DNA of 64,000 bases from Methylobacterium sp. E-045 (GTDB lineage: Bacteria; Pseudomonadota; Alphaproteobacteria; Rhizobiales; Beijerinckiaceae): positions 1-64,000 of the forward strand of contig NZ_JAKSYE010000099.1 in NCBI RefSeq assembly GCF_022829685.1. The letters are read 5' to 3'. This document shows, one piece after another, positions 37,887-46,280 of the stretch. Position numbers and translations under genes: made by a program. A model generated the notes under the pieces. It had not been told where the DNA came from. It worked only from the letters and a program-made list of their open reading frames with translations, and did no database searches. Within the stretch, counting starts at the first letter, position 1. Every line of letters begins with the position of its first letter.

Positions 37887-39287
37887 ATGTGGACCCGCGA
37901 GATCCCCTTCATCGATCCCGTCGCGGCGGCGGAGGCGTTCTCGTCCCTGCCGGGGCTGGCTTTCCTCGACAGCGCCATGCGCCACGAGACCCTGGGGCGC
38001 GTCTCGATCGTGGCCGCCGACCCGTTCGGGCGGTTCCGCTACGCAAAAGGTCGCGCGACGCTGGACGGACGCCCCCTCGAGGGAACCGGCCTGGAGGCCC
38101 TGCGCGCCTGCCTCGCGCCCTACCGGCTGGCCGGGGACGAGGGCGTCGGCTTTCCCGGCGGGGCCATCGGCTACTTCGCCTACGACCTCGGCGCCTGCCT
38201 GGAGCGGGTGACGCCCCCTTCCCGCCGCGCCGGCCTCACCGACGACATCGCCTTCAACCTCTACGACACGGTCCTGTCCATCGACCATGACAGCCGCACC
38301 TGCCGGCTCATCGCCACCGGCTTTCCGGAGACGACGGATGCCGCACGGGCGGGGAGGGCGCGCGTGCGTCTCGACCGTTTCGCGGAGCTGCTGGCGGCCG
38401 GCGACGGCGGCACCGGGAAGGTGACAGAGGCGGCGCCCCTCGCCTGGCGCTCCAACTTCACCAGGGCCTCCTACGAGGCGGCGGTGGAGAAGGTCCGCGA
38501 CTACATCCGGGCCGGGGACATCTACCAGGCCAATATCGCCCAGCGCTTCGAGGCGGCGCTGCCGCCGGGATACGATCCCTTCTCGCTCTATCACCGCCTG
38601 CGCGAGACCAACCCGGCGACCTTCGGCGCCTATCTCTCCTTCGGTGCCCTCACCATCGCCTCGAGCAGCCCCGAGCGCTTCATGAAGCTGCAGGGCAGGG
38701 CGGTGGAGACCCGGCCGATCAAGGGCACCGTGCGCCGGGTCGAGGATCCCGCCGAGGACAGGGCTCTCGCCGAGGCGCTCCGGGCCAACGTCAAGGAGCG
38801 GGCCGAGAACATCATGATCGTCGACCTCCTGCGCAACGACCTCTCGCGCATCTGCGAACCGCACAGCGTCAAGGTGCCGGTCCTGTGCGGGCTCGAATCC
38901 TATGCCTCCGTCCACCACCTCGTCTCGGTGGTGACGGGAACCCTGCGCGAGGGCCACGACGCCATCGACCTGATCGCCGCCACCTTCCCCGGCGGCTCGA
39001 TCACCGGGGCGCCGAAACTGCGGGCCATGGACATCATCACCGAGATCGAGGGCGACGCCCGCGAGCTCTATTGCGGGGCCATCGGCGCCCTCGGCTTCGA
39101 CGGGTCGCTGGACACCTCCATCGCCATCCGCACCGTGTTCATGGACGAGACCCGCGCCGTGCTCCAGGCGGGGGGAGGGGTGACGCTCCTCTCCGACCCG
39201 GCCGCCGAATTCGAGGAGACCCTGACCAAGGCGGCGCGGGTCTTCGCCGCCTTCGAACCCGACCGGAACGAGAGCGGGACGCCATGA
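37887..39287 (+). CDS. pabB: Aminodeoxychorismate synthase component I PabB
   Basis: Converts chorismate and ammonia to 4-amino-4-deoxychorismate for folate synthesis. The 466-residue protein carries the chorismate-binding fold, and the motif ETRPIKGTVRR holds the lysine typical of PabB (anthranilate synthases have PIAGT). ENIMIVDLLRNDL and TFPGGSITGAPK are also present. The start at MWTREIPF is the first ATG giving family sequence. It overlaps pabA by ATGA, so the two subunits are translationally coupled. Confidence 0.93.
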   Translation: MWTREIPFIDPVAAAEAFSSLPGLAFLDSAMRHETLGRVSIVAADPFGRFRYAKGRATLDGRPLEGTGLEALRACLAPYRLAGDEGVGFPGGAIGYFAYDLGACLERVTPPSRRAGLTDDIAFNLYDTVLSIDHDSRTCRLIATGFPETTDAARAGRARVRLDRFAELLAAGDGGTGKVTEAAPLAWRSNFTRASYEAAVEKVRDYIRAGDIYQANIAQRFEAALPPGYDPFSLYHRLRETNPATFGAYLSFGALTIASSSPERFMKLQGRAVETRPIKGTVRRVEDPAEDRALAEALRANVKERAENIMIVDLLRNDLSRICEPHSVKVPVLCGLESYASVHHLVSVVTGTLREGHDAIDLIAATFPGGSITGAPKLRAMDIITEIEGDARELYCGAIGALGFDGSLDTSIAIRTVFMDETRAVLQAGGGVTLLSDPAAEFEETLTKAARVFAAFEPDRNESGTP

Positions 39288-39886
39288 TCCTCGTCGTCGA
39301 CAACTACGATTCCTTCGTCTTCAACGTGGTGCGCTACGTGGAGGAGCTCGGCCAGGAGGTGAGGGTGCTGCGCAACGACGCCGTCGACGTCGCCGGCATC
39401 CGCGCGCTCGCCCCAGAGGCGCTGATCCTTTCGCCGGGCCCCTGCACCCCCAACGAGGCTGGCGTGACCCTGCCCGCCATCGAGGCCCTGTCCGGCGAGA
39501 TCCCGATCCTCGGCGTCTGCCTCGGGCACCAGGCCATCGGCGCGGCCTTCGGCGGACGGGTCGAGCGGGCGGCGCGGCCCCTCCACGGCCAGGCGACGGC
39601 GATCCGCCACGACGGCGCGCGCCTGTTCGCGGGCCTGCCCGACCCGATGCAGGTGGGCCGCTACCATTCCCTCATCGTCACGGCGCAGCCGGGCATGGAC
39701 GAATCCCTCGTCATCGACGCCGTATCGGGGGAGGGCGAGGTGATGGCCCTGTCGCATCGCCACCACCCGACGATGGGTGTGCAGTTCCACCCGGAATCGG
39801 TGCTGACCGAGAACGGCCACGCGGTGTTCGGCAACTTCCTCGATCTCGCGCGCCGGTGGCGGGAGACCCGCGATGCTGTGGTTTGA
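39284..39886 (+). CDS. pabA: Aminodeoxychorismate synthase glutamine amidotransferase PabA
   Basis: Glutaminase subunit that feeds ammonia to PabB. It has 200 residues, with MILVVDNYDSFVFN at the start, the nucleophile cysteine in GVCLGHQAIG, and the His-Glu pair in VQFHPES. Such subunits are sometimes shared with anthranilate synthase, but the position inside pabBAC argues for folate duty. It overlaps pabB by four bases and pabC by 14. Confidence 0.93.
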   Translation: MILVVDNYDSFVFNVVRYVEELGQEVRVLRNDAVDVAGIRALAPEALILSPGPCTPNEAGVTLPAIEALSGEIPILGVCLGHQAIGAAFGGRVERAARPLHGQATAIRHDGARLFAGLPDPMQVGRYHSLIVTAQPGMDESLVIDAVSGEGEVMALSHRHHPTMGVQFHPESVLTENGHAVFGNFLDLARRWRETRDAVV

Positions 39887-40718
39887 CGGCGTCCTTCACG
39901 AGGGGACGCGCCACGGTTTCGACCTCGCCGACCGGGGCCTGACCCTCGGGGACGGCCTTTTCGACACCGCCCTCTGCCTCGGCGGCCGCATCGCCTTCCG
40001 GGAGGCGCATCTCGCCCGTCTCGCTGCCTCGGCCGACACCCTCGGTTTCGCCATCGACGGGGAGGCCCTGGGGGAGGCGATGGGAACCGTCGCCGCCGCC
40101 ATCGGCGACGGCGCGCTCCGCACCACGGTGACGCGGGGATCCGGCCCGCGCGGCCTCGCCCCGCCGGAGCCCGCCCGTCCGGTCTGGTGGATCACCGCCG
40201 CGCCGCGCCGCGCCGGATCGGGGTTCGCGCCGGTCTCCCTCCATCCGAGCGCGATCCGCCGCAACGAGACCTCGCCGGGCTCCGGCCTCAAGACGCTGGG
40301 CTATCTCGACGCCGTCCTCGCCGCCCGGGAGGCGAGGGCACGGGGATTCGACGAGGCCCTGTTCCTCAACACCAAAGGCCACCTCGCCTGCGCCGGGACC
40401 GGCAACCTGTTCGCGCTATGGGACGGGCGCCTCGTCACCCCGCCCCTGTCGGACGGCGTGCTCCCCGGCATCGTCCGCGCGCGGGTTCTCGGCTTGGCGG
40501 AATCCCTCGGCATCGGGACCGCGGAACGCTCCCTCGCCCTCGAGGAGGTCCTGGCCGCCGAGGCGGTGGTCATGACCAATTCCCTGCGCGGCCTCTCCGC
40601 CGTCACGGCGATCGGGACGACGACGTTCCCCGACGCGCACGCGACCGTCGCTGCGTTGAGCCACGCGCTCCGCCTCCTCATCGCCGAGGAATGCGGCGTG
40701 CCGCCGGAGGTAGCGTGA
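39873..40718 (+). CDS. pabC: Aminodeoxychorismate lyase PabC (class IV PLP enzyme)
   Basis: Releases 4-aminobenzoate and pyruvate from aminodeoxychorismate. The 281-residue protein is a fold-type IV PLP enzyme, with the lysine in [18 protein letters not shown] and the phosphate-binding region in LPGIVRARVL and MTNSLRGL. By sequence alone a D-amino-acid or branched-chain transaminase is possible; operon position after pabB-pabA favours PabC. Confidence 0.87.
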   Translation: MLWFDGVLHEGTRHGFDLADRGLTLGDGLFDTALCLGGRIAFREAHLARLAASADTLGFAIDGEALGEAMGTVAAAIGDGALRTTVTRGSGPRGLAPPEPARPVWWITAAPRRAGSGFAPVSLHPSAIRRNETSPGSGLKTLGYLDAVLAAREARARGFDEALFLNTKGHLACAGTGNLFALWDGRLVTPPLSDGVLPGIVRARVLGLAESLGIGTAERSLALEEVLAAEAVVMTNSLRGLSAVTAIGTTTFPDAHATVAALSHALRLLIAEECGVPPEVA

Positions 40719-41140
40719 GGCCGGGCATCATCATGCGACACCGCCTGCTCTCGCGGCTCGGCCTCGCCGCCCTCTACGGCGGCATCGGCCTCCTCCACCT
40801 CGTCGCCGCCGACACCTTCCTGCCGATCATGCCCGATTGGGTCCCCTGGCCGAGGCAGGTCGTCATCCTGACGGGTCTGTACGAACTCGCCTGCGTGGCG
40901 GGCCTGTTCTTCGCGCGCACGCGCCGCGCCGCCGGCTACGCCCTGGCCGTCTACGCGATCTGCGTGTTCCCGGCCAATATCAAGCATGCCATCGAGGGTA
41001 TCCCGGTACCCGGCCTGCCGGAGAGCTGGTGGTATCACGGCCCGCGCCTCGCCCTCCAACCGGTTCTGGTCTGGTGGGCGCTCCACGCCACGCGGATCGT
41101 CGATTGGCCGTTCGGGCGGCGGTCAAGCGCGGGCCGCTGA
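40715..41140 (+). CDS. DoxX-like small membrane protein
   Basis: A 141-residue membrane protein with four hydrophobic segments, beginning near LGLAALYGGIGLLHLVAADT. It also carries ILTGLYELACVAGLFF, YALAVYAICVFPANIKHA and a final WWALHA segment. It fits the DoxX-like family of four-helix membrane proteins. A GTG start at 40715 overlaps the pabC stop; an ATG at 40733 is the alternative. Role in the pab operon unknown. Confidence 0.7.
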   Translation: MRPGIIMRHRLLSRLGLAALYGGIGLLHLVAADTFLPIMPDWVPWPRQVVILTGLYELACVAGLFFARTRRAAGYALAVYAICVFPANIKHAIEGIPVPGLPESWWYHGPRLALQPVLVWWALHATRIVDWPFGRRSSAGR

Positions 41141-41162
41141 AAGGACCGAAGCCAGGCGGCGA

Positions 41163-41993
41163 TCAGGCTTCCGAACGCTTCACCCGCTGCCAGGCGGCCT
41201 CCATGGCAGGAAGACCGGCTTCTTCTAGGCTTGCCCCATCCTCCGCAATCAGCGCCGCCATGGCGTGGAAGCGTCTCTCGAACTTGATATTCCCTTTTTT
41301 CAAGGAATATTCCGGATCTATTCCGGAATGCCGGGCGAGATTCACCACCGCGAAGAGCAGATCGCCGATTTCCTCGGCGAGATGACCCGGGTCGTCCCGC
41401 CCGAGCGCGTCGGCGACCTCGTCCACCTCTTCGCGGATCTTGGCGATGACCGATTCGGTGTCCGGCCAGTCGAATCCGTGCCGCGCCGCGTTGCGGCTGA
41501 TCTTCTCGGCCCGGGTGAGGGCGGGCAGGGCCTTGGCGACGGAGCCGAGAAGATCGCTCCCGCCCTGGTCGGGTCGTCCGGTCTTTTCCGACCGCTCCGC
41601 CGCTTTCGACGCGGTCCAGTTGGCATCGAGCTGCGCCAGGCTCAGGTGGTCAGGACCGTCGGCCAGCAACGTCCCATCCGCCTGGAACACATGCGGATGC
41701 CGCCGGATCAGCTTGGCGCAGATCGACCGGACCACGTCGTCGAAGGCGAAGCTCCCGGCCTCTTCGGCGACCTGCGCCTGGAACACGACCTGGAGCAGGA
41801 GATCGCCGAGTTCCCCCTGGAGGTCGGCGAGATCGCCGCGCTCGATCGCGTCCACCACCTCGTAGGCCTCCTCCAGCGTGTAGGGCGCGAGACTCTCGAG
41901 GGTCTGGGCCTGATCCCAGGCGCAGCCCCGTTCGGGATCGCGCAGGGCCGCCATCAATCGCAGCAGGGTCTCGATCGGCTCTTCGGAGATCAC
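41163..41993 (-). CDS. mazG: Nucleoside triphosphate pyrophosphohydrolase MazG
   Basis: House-cleaning enzyme that hydrolyses nucleoside triphosphates to monophosphates and pyrophosphate. The 276-residue protein has two MazG domains: first CAWDQAQTLESLAPYTLEEA with ELGDLLLQVVFQA, second KIREEVDEVADAL with EEIGDLLFAVVNLARH. Each carries the EExxE...ExxD metal pattern. It is the last housekeeping gene before the iteron region and is transcribed away from it. Confidence 0.95.
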   Translation of the reverse strand: MISEEPIETLLRLMAALRDPERGCAWDQAQTLESLAPYTLEEAYEVVDAIERGDLADLQGELGDLLLQVVFQAQVAEEAGSFAFDDVVRSICAKLIRRHPHVFQADGTLLADGPDHLSLAQLDANWTASKAAERSEKTGRPDQGGSDLLGSVAKALPALTRAEKISRNAARHGFDWPDTESVIAKIREEVDEVADALGRDDPGHLAEEIGDLLFAVVNLARHSGIDPEYSLKKGNIKFERRFHAMAALIAEDGASLEEAGLPAMEAAWQRVKRSEA

Positions 41994-42661
41994 GGGTTCA
42001 CCACGCTTGGGAATCGGAGGATCGGGGAGGGGCAGAAGCCAGTGCCGGGCCAGCGTTAGGCCACGCGGCGTGGTTCTCTCAACCCTCTGTCGCAGAAGCC
42101 GCGATCCACCGTCGTCTGTGCCGAAGCTGTGGATCGGGAGAGGAGAAATTCTGGAAATTCCAAAATATCGATCGAAAATCCGTGCCGTCCGGTAAAGCGA
42201 ACGAACCTCCGGACTCTTAGGAAAGATATCAGTAACCTCTTTTTAGAGAGTCAGTTCAGCAAGTTATATGGGGCAGCGAATTCGCTTGGTTCTTCCGGAT
42301 GTTGAGCCACCTTTTCGTATCGAACTCTGCGTGGCGCCGTAGGCAACTCTGCGTAGCGGCGTACCGGATTCTGCGCTGCCGCGGCGCCGATTCGTATGGG
42401 ATTCTGCGCCGATCCGTATGGAATTCTGCGGGGAGAACGGGGTTTGCCGGTGAAGTATGGGGATAGTCCGGAATGCCGGTCCGTATCGAACTCTGCGTTG
42501 GCCAAGAGGCGGCATCCTCCGGTGGCGGGATTGCCGCATGGGTGCGGCCCATCTCCCGGCTGCCGACGCCGTGGATTGTCGGGATAAGATCCGGTCCCGG
42601 CGACTCCTGGCCTCGGAATCGTGCGATGGCGGAGGTTCAGTGACGAGAGCCGCCGGTATCG
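41994..42661. other. Putative iteron replication-origin region
   Basis: 668 bases between mazG and repA without a gene. From left to right: a partial DnaA-box match TGTGGATCG (42128-42136, seven of nine bases), AT-rich stretches at 42140-42180 and 42215-42275 (possible duplex-unwinding zone), a split inverted repeat GACTCT/AGAGTC (42212-42217, 42247-42252), and six iterons (42316-42497), followed by the repA start. The order AT-rich zone, iterons, rep gene matches iteron plasmid origins. That it functions as an origin is inference. Confidence 0.65.
42316..42497. repeat. Six 16-bp iterons, consensus CGTATSGRAYTCTGCG
   Basis: Copies start at 42316, 42338, 42360, 42393, 42415 and 42482, all in the same orientation. 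The first and last are identical (CGTATCGAACTCTGCG); the others differ at two to four positions, and every copy ends in TCTGCG. Start-to-start distances are 22, 22, 33, 22 and 67 bases, close to whole helical turns, so all copies face the same side of the DNA. This is the pattern of binding sites for a plasmid Rep protein, and the rep gene follows 164 bases later. Confidence 0.88.
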
Positions 42662-43774
42662 ATGACAGCCATGGGGATCGAGGAGAAGCTCGCCCAGATC
42701 CGCGATCCCGACCTTCTCGAGGAGGTCGCGGCCGGTCGCGGCAGCTTCCTGTTCGGAAGCATCGTCGAGCACATCCTCCACCGGCAGCGCGCCCGTGATG
42801 CCGAGGCCGAGACCCTGCGCCAGGCTGCCGACAAGCGCGGCGCCATGCCCCGCGACAAACGTCGTCGCGATGCGGTGCGCGAGGTCATCGAGAACGAGCC
42901 GACCCTGCCGGAGAACCTGCAGCACATCCACAGCGTGCTGGCTCTCTGCGGTCTGCCCTACCGCGATCCCGGCGACGACCGCGAGTTCTTCCGGGAATAC
43001 GGTCGGAATTCCCTCAGCCTGCTGGCGGGCCGCCTCAAGAACCCGGTCAATGGCGAGATGGAGTTCCAGGGCCTGCCCTACGGCCCCAAGGCGCGCCTCG
43101 TCCTCCTGCATCTCTGCACCGAGGCCGTGCGCCAGCGCAGCCCCACCATCACCGTGGCCGACAGCCTGTCGGGCTTCATGAAGGAGATGGGATTTGCCGT
43201 GACCGGCGGCGAGCGCGGGACGATCCGCCAGTTCAAGGAACAGCTCAACCGACTCGCCGCCTGCACCCTGCAGATCGGCCTGTGGGACGGCAGCGACAAG
43301 GCCAGCACCCTCAACGTGCCGCCCTTCCGCCAGCTCGACCTCTGGCTCTCGCACGGAGCCGGGGAGGGGCAGGTCTGGTCGAAGACCGTCCAGTTCCACC
43401 AGGATTTCTACGACAACCTGATCCAGCACGCCCTGCCGGTGGATATCCGCGCGGCCCGCGCCTTCGCCGGCTCGGCCCGCAAGCTCGATCTCCTGTTCTG
43501 GCTCGGTTACCGCCTGCGGGTCCTGCAGCGCCCGCTGCGGCTGACCTGGGCCAACCTGCACAGCCAGTTCGGCGCCGACAATGCCAGCATCCGCAGCTTC
43601 CGGCAGGCCTTCAAGGCCGATCTCGCCCATATGCAGGAGGTGTTCCCAAAACTGCCCGTCTCCCTCGACGAGGCCGGCATGATCCTCCAGCCCGCCCATC
43701 CCAGTGCCCTGTTGGTGCCCCCCAGACTCGGCGGGGCGAAAGCAGGACCGTCACGGCGCGATCTCGCAGGCTGA
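42662..43774 (+). CDS. repA: Plasmid-type replication initiator RepA
   Basis: A 370-residue protein of the plasmid-encoded RepA family (RepA_C type). Recognisable blocks are HSVLALCGLPYRDPGDDREF, GLPYGPKARLVLLHLCTEAV, the DSLSGFMKEMGFAVTGGERG segment with RQFKEQLNRLAAC, and FHQDFYDNLIQHALPVDIRA followed by LDLLFWLGYRL. Such proteins bind iterons and open the origin. The iterons just upstream are its expected sites. No parAB, mobilisation or resolvase gene is nearby; flanking genes are housekeeping. A second ATG at 42671 is possible. The gene appears intact and of full length, so it is not an obvious relic. Confidence 0.85.
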   Translation: MTAMGIEEKLAQIRDPDLLEEVAAGRGSFLFGSIVEHILHRQRARDAEAETLRQAADKRGAMPRDKRRRDAVREVIENEPTLPENLQHIHSVLALCGLPYRDPGDDREFFREYGRNSLSLLAGRLKNPVNGEMEFQGLPYGPKARLVLLHLCTEAVRQRSPTITVADSLSGFMKEMGFAVTGGERGTIRQFKEQLNRLAACTLQIGLWDGSDKASTLNVPPFRQLDLWLSHGAGEGQVWSKTVQFHQDFYDNLIQHALPVDIRAARAFAGSARKLDLLFWLGYRLRVLQRPLRLTWANLHSQFGADNASIRSFRQAFKADLAHMQEVFPKLPVSLDEAGMILQPAHPSALLVPPRLGGAKAGPSRRDLAG

Positions 43775-43796
43775 GGTATCGTCCGGGGTTGGAAGA

Positions 43797-43851
43797 GGAA
43801 TATTCCATTCCGTTCCCGTCTCTGCTAGATGTTCCATGATTGGAATATTCC
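43797..43851. promoter_or_regulatory. Paired GGAATATTCC palindromes
   Basis: The same 10-bp palindrome GGAATATTCC lies at 43797-43806 and 43842-43851, 45 bases apart, in the gap between repA and the HARE-HTH gene. The second ends 12 bases before the next start codon, and TTCCATGATTGGAA overlaps it. This spacing suits a dimeric repressor covering the promoter, perhaps the HARE-HTH protein itself. Inference from layout only. Confidence 0.5.
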
Positions 43852-43863
43852 AGAGGTGCGATC

Positions 43864-44337
43864 ATGTTCCTGACGGAAGCGGAGGCCGAGGCGCGCCTTT
43901 CCGACCTCCATCGCGAGCGGGCCCGGATCGAGCGAACCATCGCCGACCTCACGCTCTTCCTCGCGATCGGCCGCCAGATGTCCGGCCCCGGCGGAGGGAC
44001 AGGGGACGGGCGGCGCGAGCCGGCTCCGAGCGCGTCGCGACCGGATGTGTCGGGACACGGGGAACCGGCCACCGAATCCGGCGGCGACCGGTCGCAGGCC
44101 CGGCGCGAGGGCCGTCTCCTCATGGAGGCGGCCTCCGAGATCCTCGACGAGGCGGGCCGTCCCCTCCACGCCGCCGAGATCCTGGAGGGCCTGACCCTGC
44201 GCGGCCTGTCGGTCCCCGGCATCGACCCGGTGGCGGCCCTCAACACCCGCCTGTGGAAGCGCTCGGGGCCCGACGGTCCGTTTCAGCGCCTCGGCGACGC
44301 GGTCTATGCCCTCGCCTCCGGACCCGACGACGATTGA
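43864..44337 (+). CDS. HARE-HTH (winged-helix) domain protein
   Basis: A 157-residue protein in three parts: an N-terminal coiled coil (residues 1-40, EAEARLSDLHRERARIERTI), a disordered Gly/Pro/Ser-rich linker, and a C-terminal HARE-HTH-like winged helix (about 85-152, ILDEAGRPLHAAEILEGLTL and AALNTRLWKRS). This domain occurs in RpoE-delta and in restriction or chromatin-linked proteins and is thought to bind DNA. An AGAGG site eight bases before the ATG fixes the start. It lies 89 bases after repA on the same strand and could be part of the same replicon-derived unit. Confidence 0.65.
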   Translation: MFLTEAEAEARLSDLHRERARIERTIADLTLFLAIGRQMSGPGGGTGDGRREPAPSASRPDVSGHGEPATESGGDRSQARREGRLLMEAASEILDEAGRPLHAAEILEGLTLRGLSVPGIDPVAALNTRLWKRSGPDGPFQRLGDAVYALASGPDDD

Positions 44338-44340
44338 GGC

Positions 44341-45039
44341 TCAGAACCGCCCGTTGCGGGTGATCTCCGCGATGATCTTTTCACGGGCGGCGCGGGAGGC
44401 CGCGAATCGCGCGCGGGCCGCGGCGACCACCTCCGGCGGGGCCGTGCCGGGATGGCCCGCCGAGAAGGGCGGGGCCGGCGCGTATTCGAGCGCCAGCTGG
44501 ATCGTCTCGGCCTCCGTCCGGCCCGCGAGATCCGCCACCGCCGCGAGGGCGAAGTCGAGGCCGGCCGTGACGCCGCCGCCGGTGATGATCCGCCCGTCGC
44601 GCACGATCCGCTCGTCCACCGGGATCGCCCCGAAGGCGGCGAGAAGGTCGAGGGCGCCCCAATGGGTCGTCGCCCGCTTGCCCCGCAGCAGCCCCGCCGC
44701 CCCGAGGATGAGGGCGCCGGTACAGACCGAGGTGACGAGGATCGGCCGCTCGGCTTGGGCGCGCACGAAATCGAGCAAGGGCACGTGCGTCATCAGGGCG
44801 TTCACGCCAATCCCGCCCGGAATGCAGAGGAGGTCGAGGGGCGGGCAGGAGGCGAGATCCGTCGTCGGGGTCAGCGGCAGGCCGGTGGCGCTGGTGACGG
44901 TGGCCCGGTCGAGGCCGACGAGATGGACCCGCGCGCCCGGCAGCGAGGCGAAGACCTCGTAGGGCGCGGTGAGGTCGAGCTGCTGCACCCCCTCGAAGGT
45001 GAGGAGGCCGATCTCGAAGCGGGTCCCGGTCTGCGGCAT
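44341..45039 (-). CDS. DJ-1/PfpI-family protein, isonitrile hydratase-like
   Basis: A 232-residue class I glutamine amidotransferase-like protein. The nucleophile cysteine is in VTSVCTGALILGAAGLL, with LCIPGGIGVNAL earlier and HWGALDLLAAFGAIPV, GGGVTAGLDFALA after. This set and the length match Pseudomonas isonitrile hydratase, which makes N-formamides; other DJ-1 activities are possible. It is divergent from the GlxA-type regulator with an 82-base gap, which suggests regulation by it. Confidence 0.8.
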   Translation of the reverse strand: MPQTGTRFEIGLLTFEGVQQLDLTAPYEVFASLPGARVHLVGLDRATVTSATGLPLTPTTDLASCPPLDLLCIPGGIGVNALMTHVPLLDFVRAQAERPILVTSVCTGALILGAAGLLRGKRATTHWGALDLLAAFGAIPVDERIVRDGRIITGGGVTAGLDFALAAVADLAGRTEAETIQLALEYAPAPPFSAGHPGTAPPEVVAAARARFAASRAAREKIIAEITRNGRF

Positions 45040-45121
45040 GGCGGTCGTCTCCGTGAGGGCAGCGAAAGAAGGGGCTGCCACTGGACGGATCCGAGGATAC
45101 CGGCGCAGGCTGCCGGCCGAC

Positions 45122-46135
45122 ATGACCGAAAACCCTCGCATCCTGCCAAACCCTTGGCGCCGGAAACCGCCCCTGGCCGTGGCCATCCTGGCCTATCCGG
45201 GGGTGCAGCTCCTCGACGTGGCTGGTCCGCTCCAGGTCTTTTCCACCGCCAACGACCTCTCCGCCGATGCCGGCCGGCCACCCCCCTATCGGGTCGACGT
45301 CGTCGCCGAACGCGCCGGCTCCGTCGCCACCTCGTCCGGTCTGGCGCTGACGGCCGAGGGGCTGATCCCGGATTCCGACGCCCTCGACACGCTGATCGTC
45401 GCCGGCGGGCGAGGGGTTCAGGCCCAGCTCGAGAATCCCGGCCTCCAGGACTGGCTGCGCGAGCGGGCCGCCCGGTCGCGCCGGGTCGCCTCGGTCTGCA
45501 CCGGCGCCTTTCTCCTCGGGGCGGCGGGGCTCCTCGACGGCCGCCGCGTCGTCACCCACTGGACCCGCTGCGACGCCCTGCGGGCCCGCTATCCGAAAGC
45601 CCTGGTCGAGGCCGACCCGATCTTCATCCGCGACGGCGCGCTCTGGACCTCGGCCGGGGTCACCGCCGGCATCGATCTCGCCCTGGCCCTGGTGGAGGCC
45701 GATCTCGGGCGGGAGATGTCCCTGGCCGTGGCGCGGCACCTCGTCGTGTTCCTCAAGCGCCCCGGCGGACAGGCCCAGTTCAGCGCCGCCCTCTCGCTCC
45801 AGGGCGGCGACGACCGGTTCGGTGATCTCCACGCCTGGATCATGGACAACCTCTGCGCCGATCTGACGGTCCCCGCCCTCGCCGACCGGGCCGGGATGAG
45901 TCCCCGCAGCTTCGCGCGGCATTACCGCGCCGATACCGGCCGCAGCCCGGCCGAGGCGATCGAAGGCATCCGCTTCGAGGCCGCCCGCCGGCTCCTGGAG
46001 GACACCGACCTGCCGCTGAAGCGCATCGCCGAACGCTGCGGCTTTCGCGCGGAGGAGACCCTGCGGCGGGTCTTCCTGCGGCGGATCGCGGCGACGCCCG
46101 GCGAGTACCGCCGTCGTTTCGCTGCTTTTGCGTGA
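45122..46135 (+). CDS. GlxA-family AraC-type transcriptional regulator
   Basis: A 337-residue regulator with an N-terminal DJ-1/PfpI-like sensor domain (AILAYPGVQLLDVAGPLQVF, VCTGAFLLGAAGLLDGRRVV, about residues 18-190). The C-terminal part is an AraC helix-turn-helix pair (LADRAGMSPRSFARHYRADT and LKRIAERCGFRAEETLRRVF). It probably controls the divergent isonitrile-hydratase-like gene. The start ATG gives a short leader before the sensor domain. Confidence 0.9.
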   Translation: MTENPRILPNPWRRKPPLAVAILAYPGVQLLDVAGPLQVFSTANDLSADAGRPPPYRVDVVAERAGSVATSSGLALTAEGLIPDSDALDTLIVAGGRGVQAQLENPGLQDWLRERAARSRRVASVCTGAFLLGAAGLLDGRRVVTHWTRCDALRARYPKALVEADPIFIRDGALWTSAGVTAGIDLALALVEADLGREMSLAVARHLVVFLKRPGGQAQFSAALSLQGGDDRFGDLHAWIMDNLCADLTVPALADRAGMSPRSFARHYRADTGRSPAEAIEGIRFEAARRLLEDTDLPLKRIAERCGFRAEETLRRVFLRRIAATPGEYRRRFAAFA

Positions 46136-46280
46136 TCCTGGCAGCGCTCGCCCGATGCGGGCGCGTTTGACTTTCCCGCCCGCATCATCGACACCGCCGC
46201 CCGTCGCGGCATCGACCGATCGTCAGGGGCTGCCCGCCGGCCCGGAGCCGCCTCATGTCCGCCCCAACGCGTCCCGTCTC

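Noticed and set aside
42316-42497. The short repeats considered as a CRISPR array
   Set aside because: The unit is only 16 bp, the gaps are 6, 6, 17, 6 and 51 bases and not uniform, copies vary at internal positions, no cas gene is present, and a RepA gene follows. Iterons explain it better.
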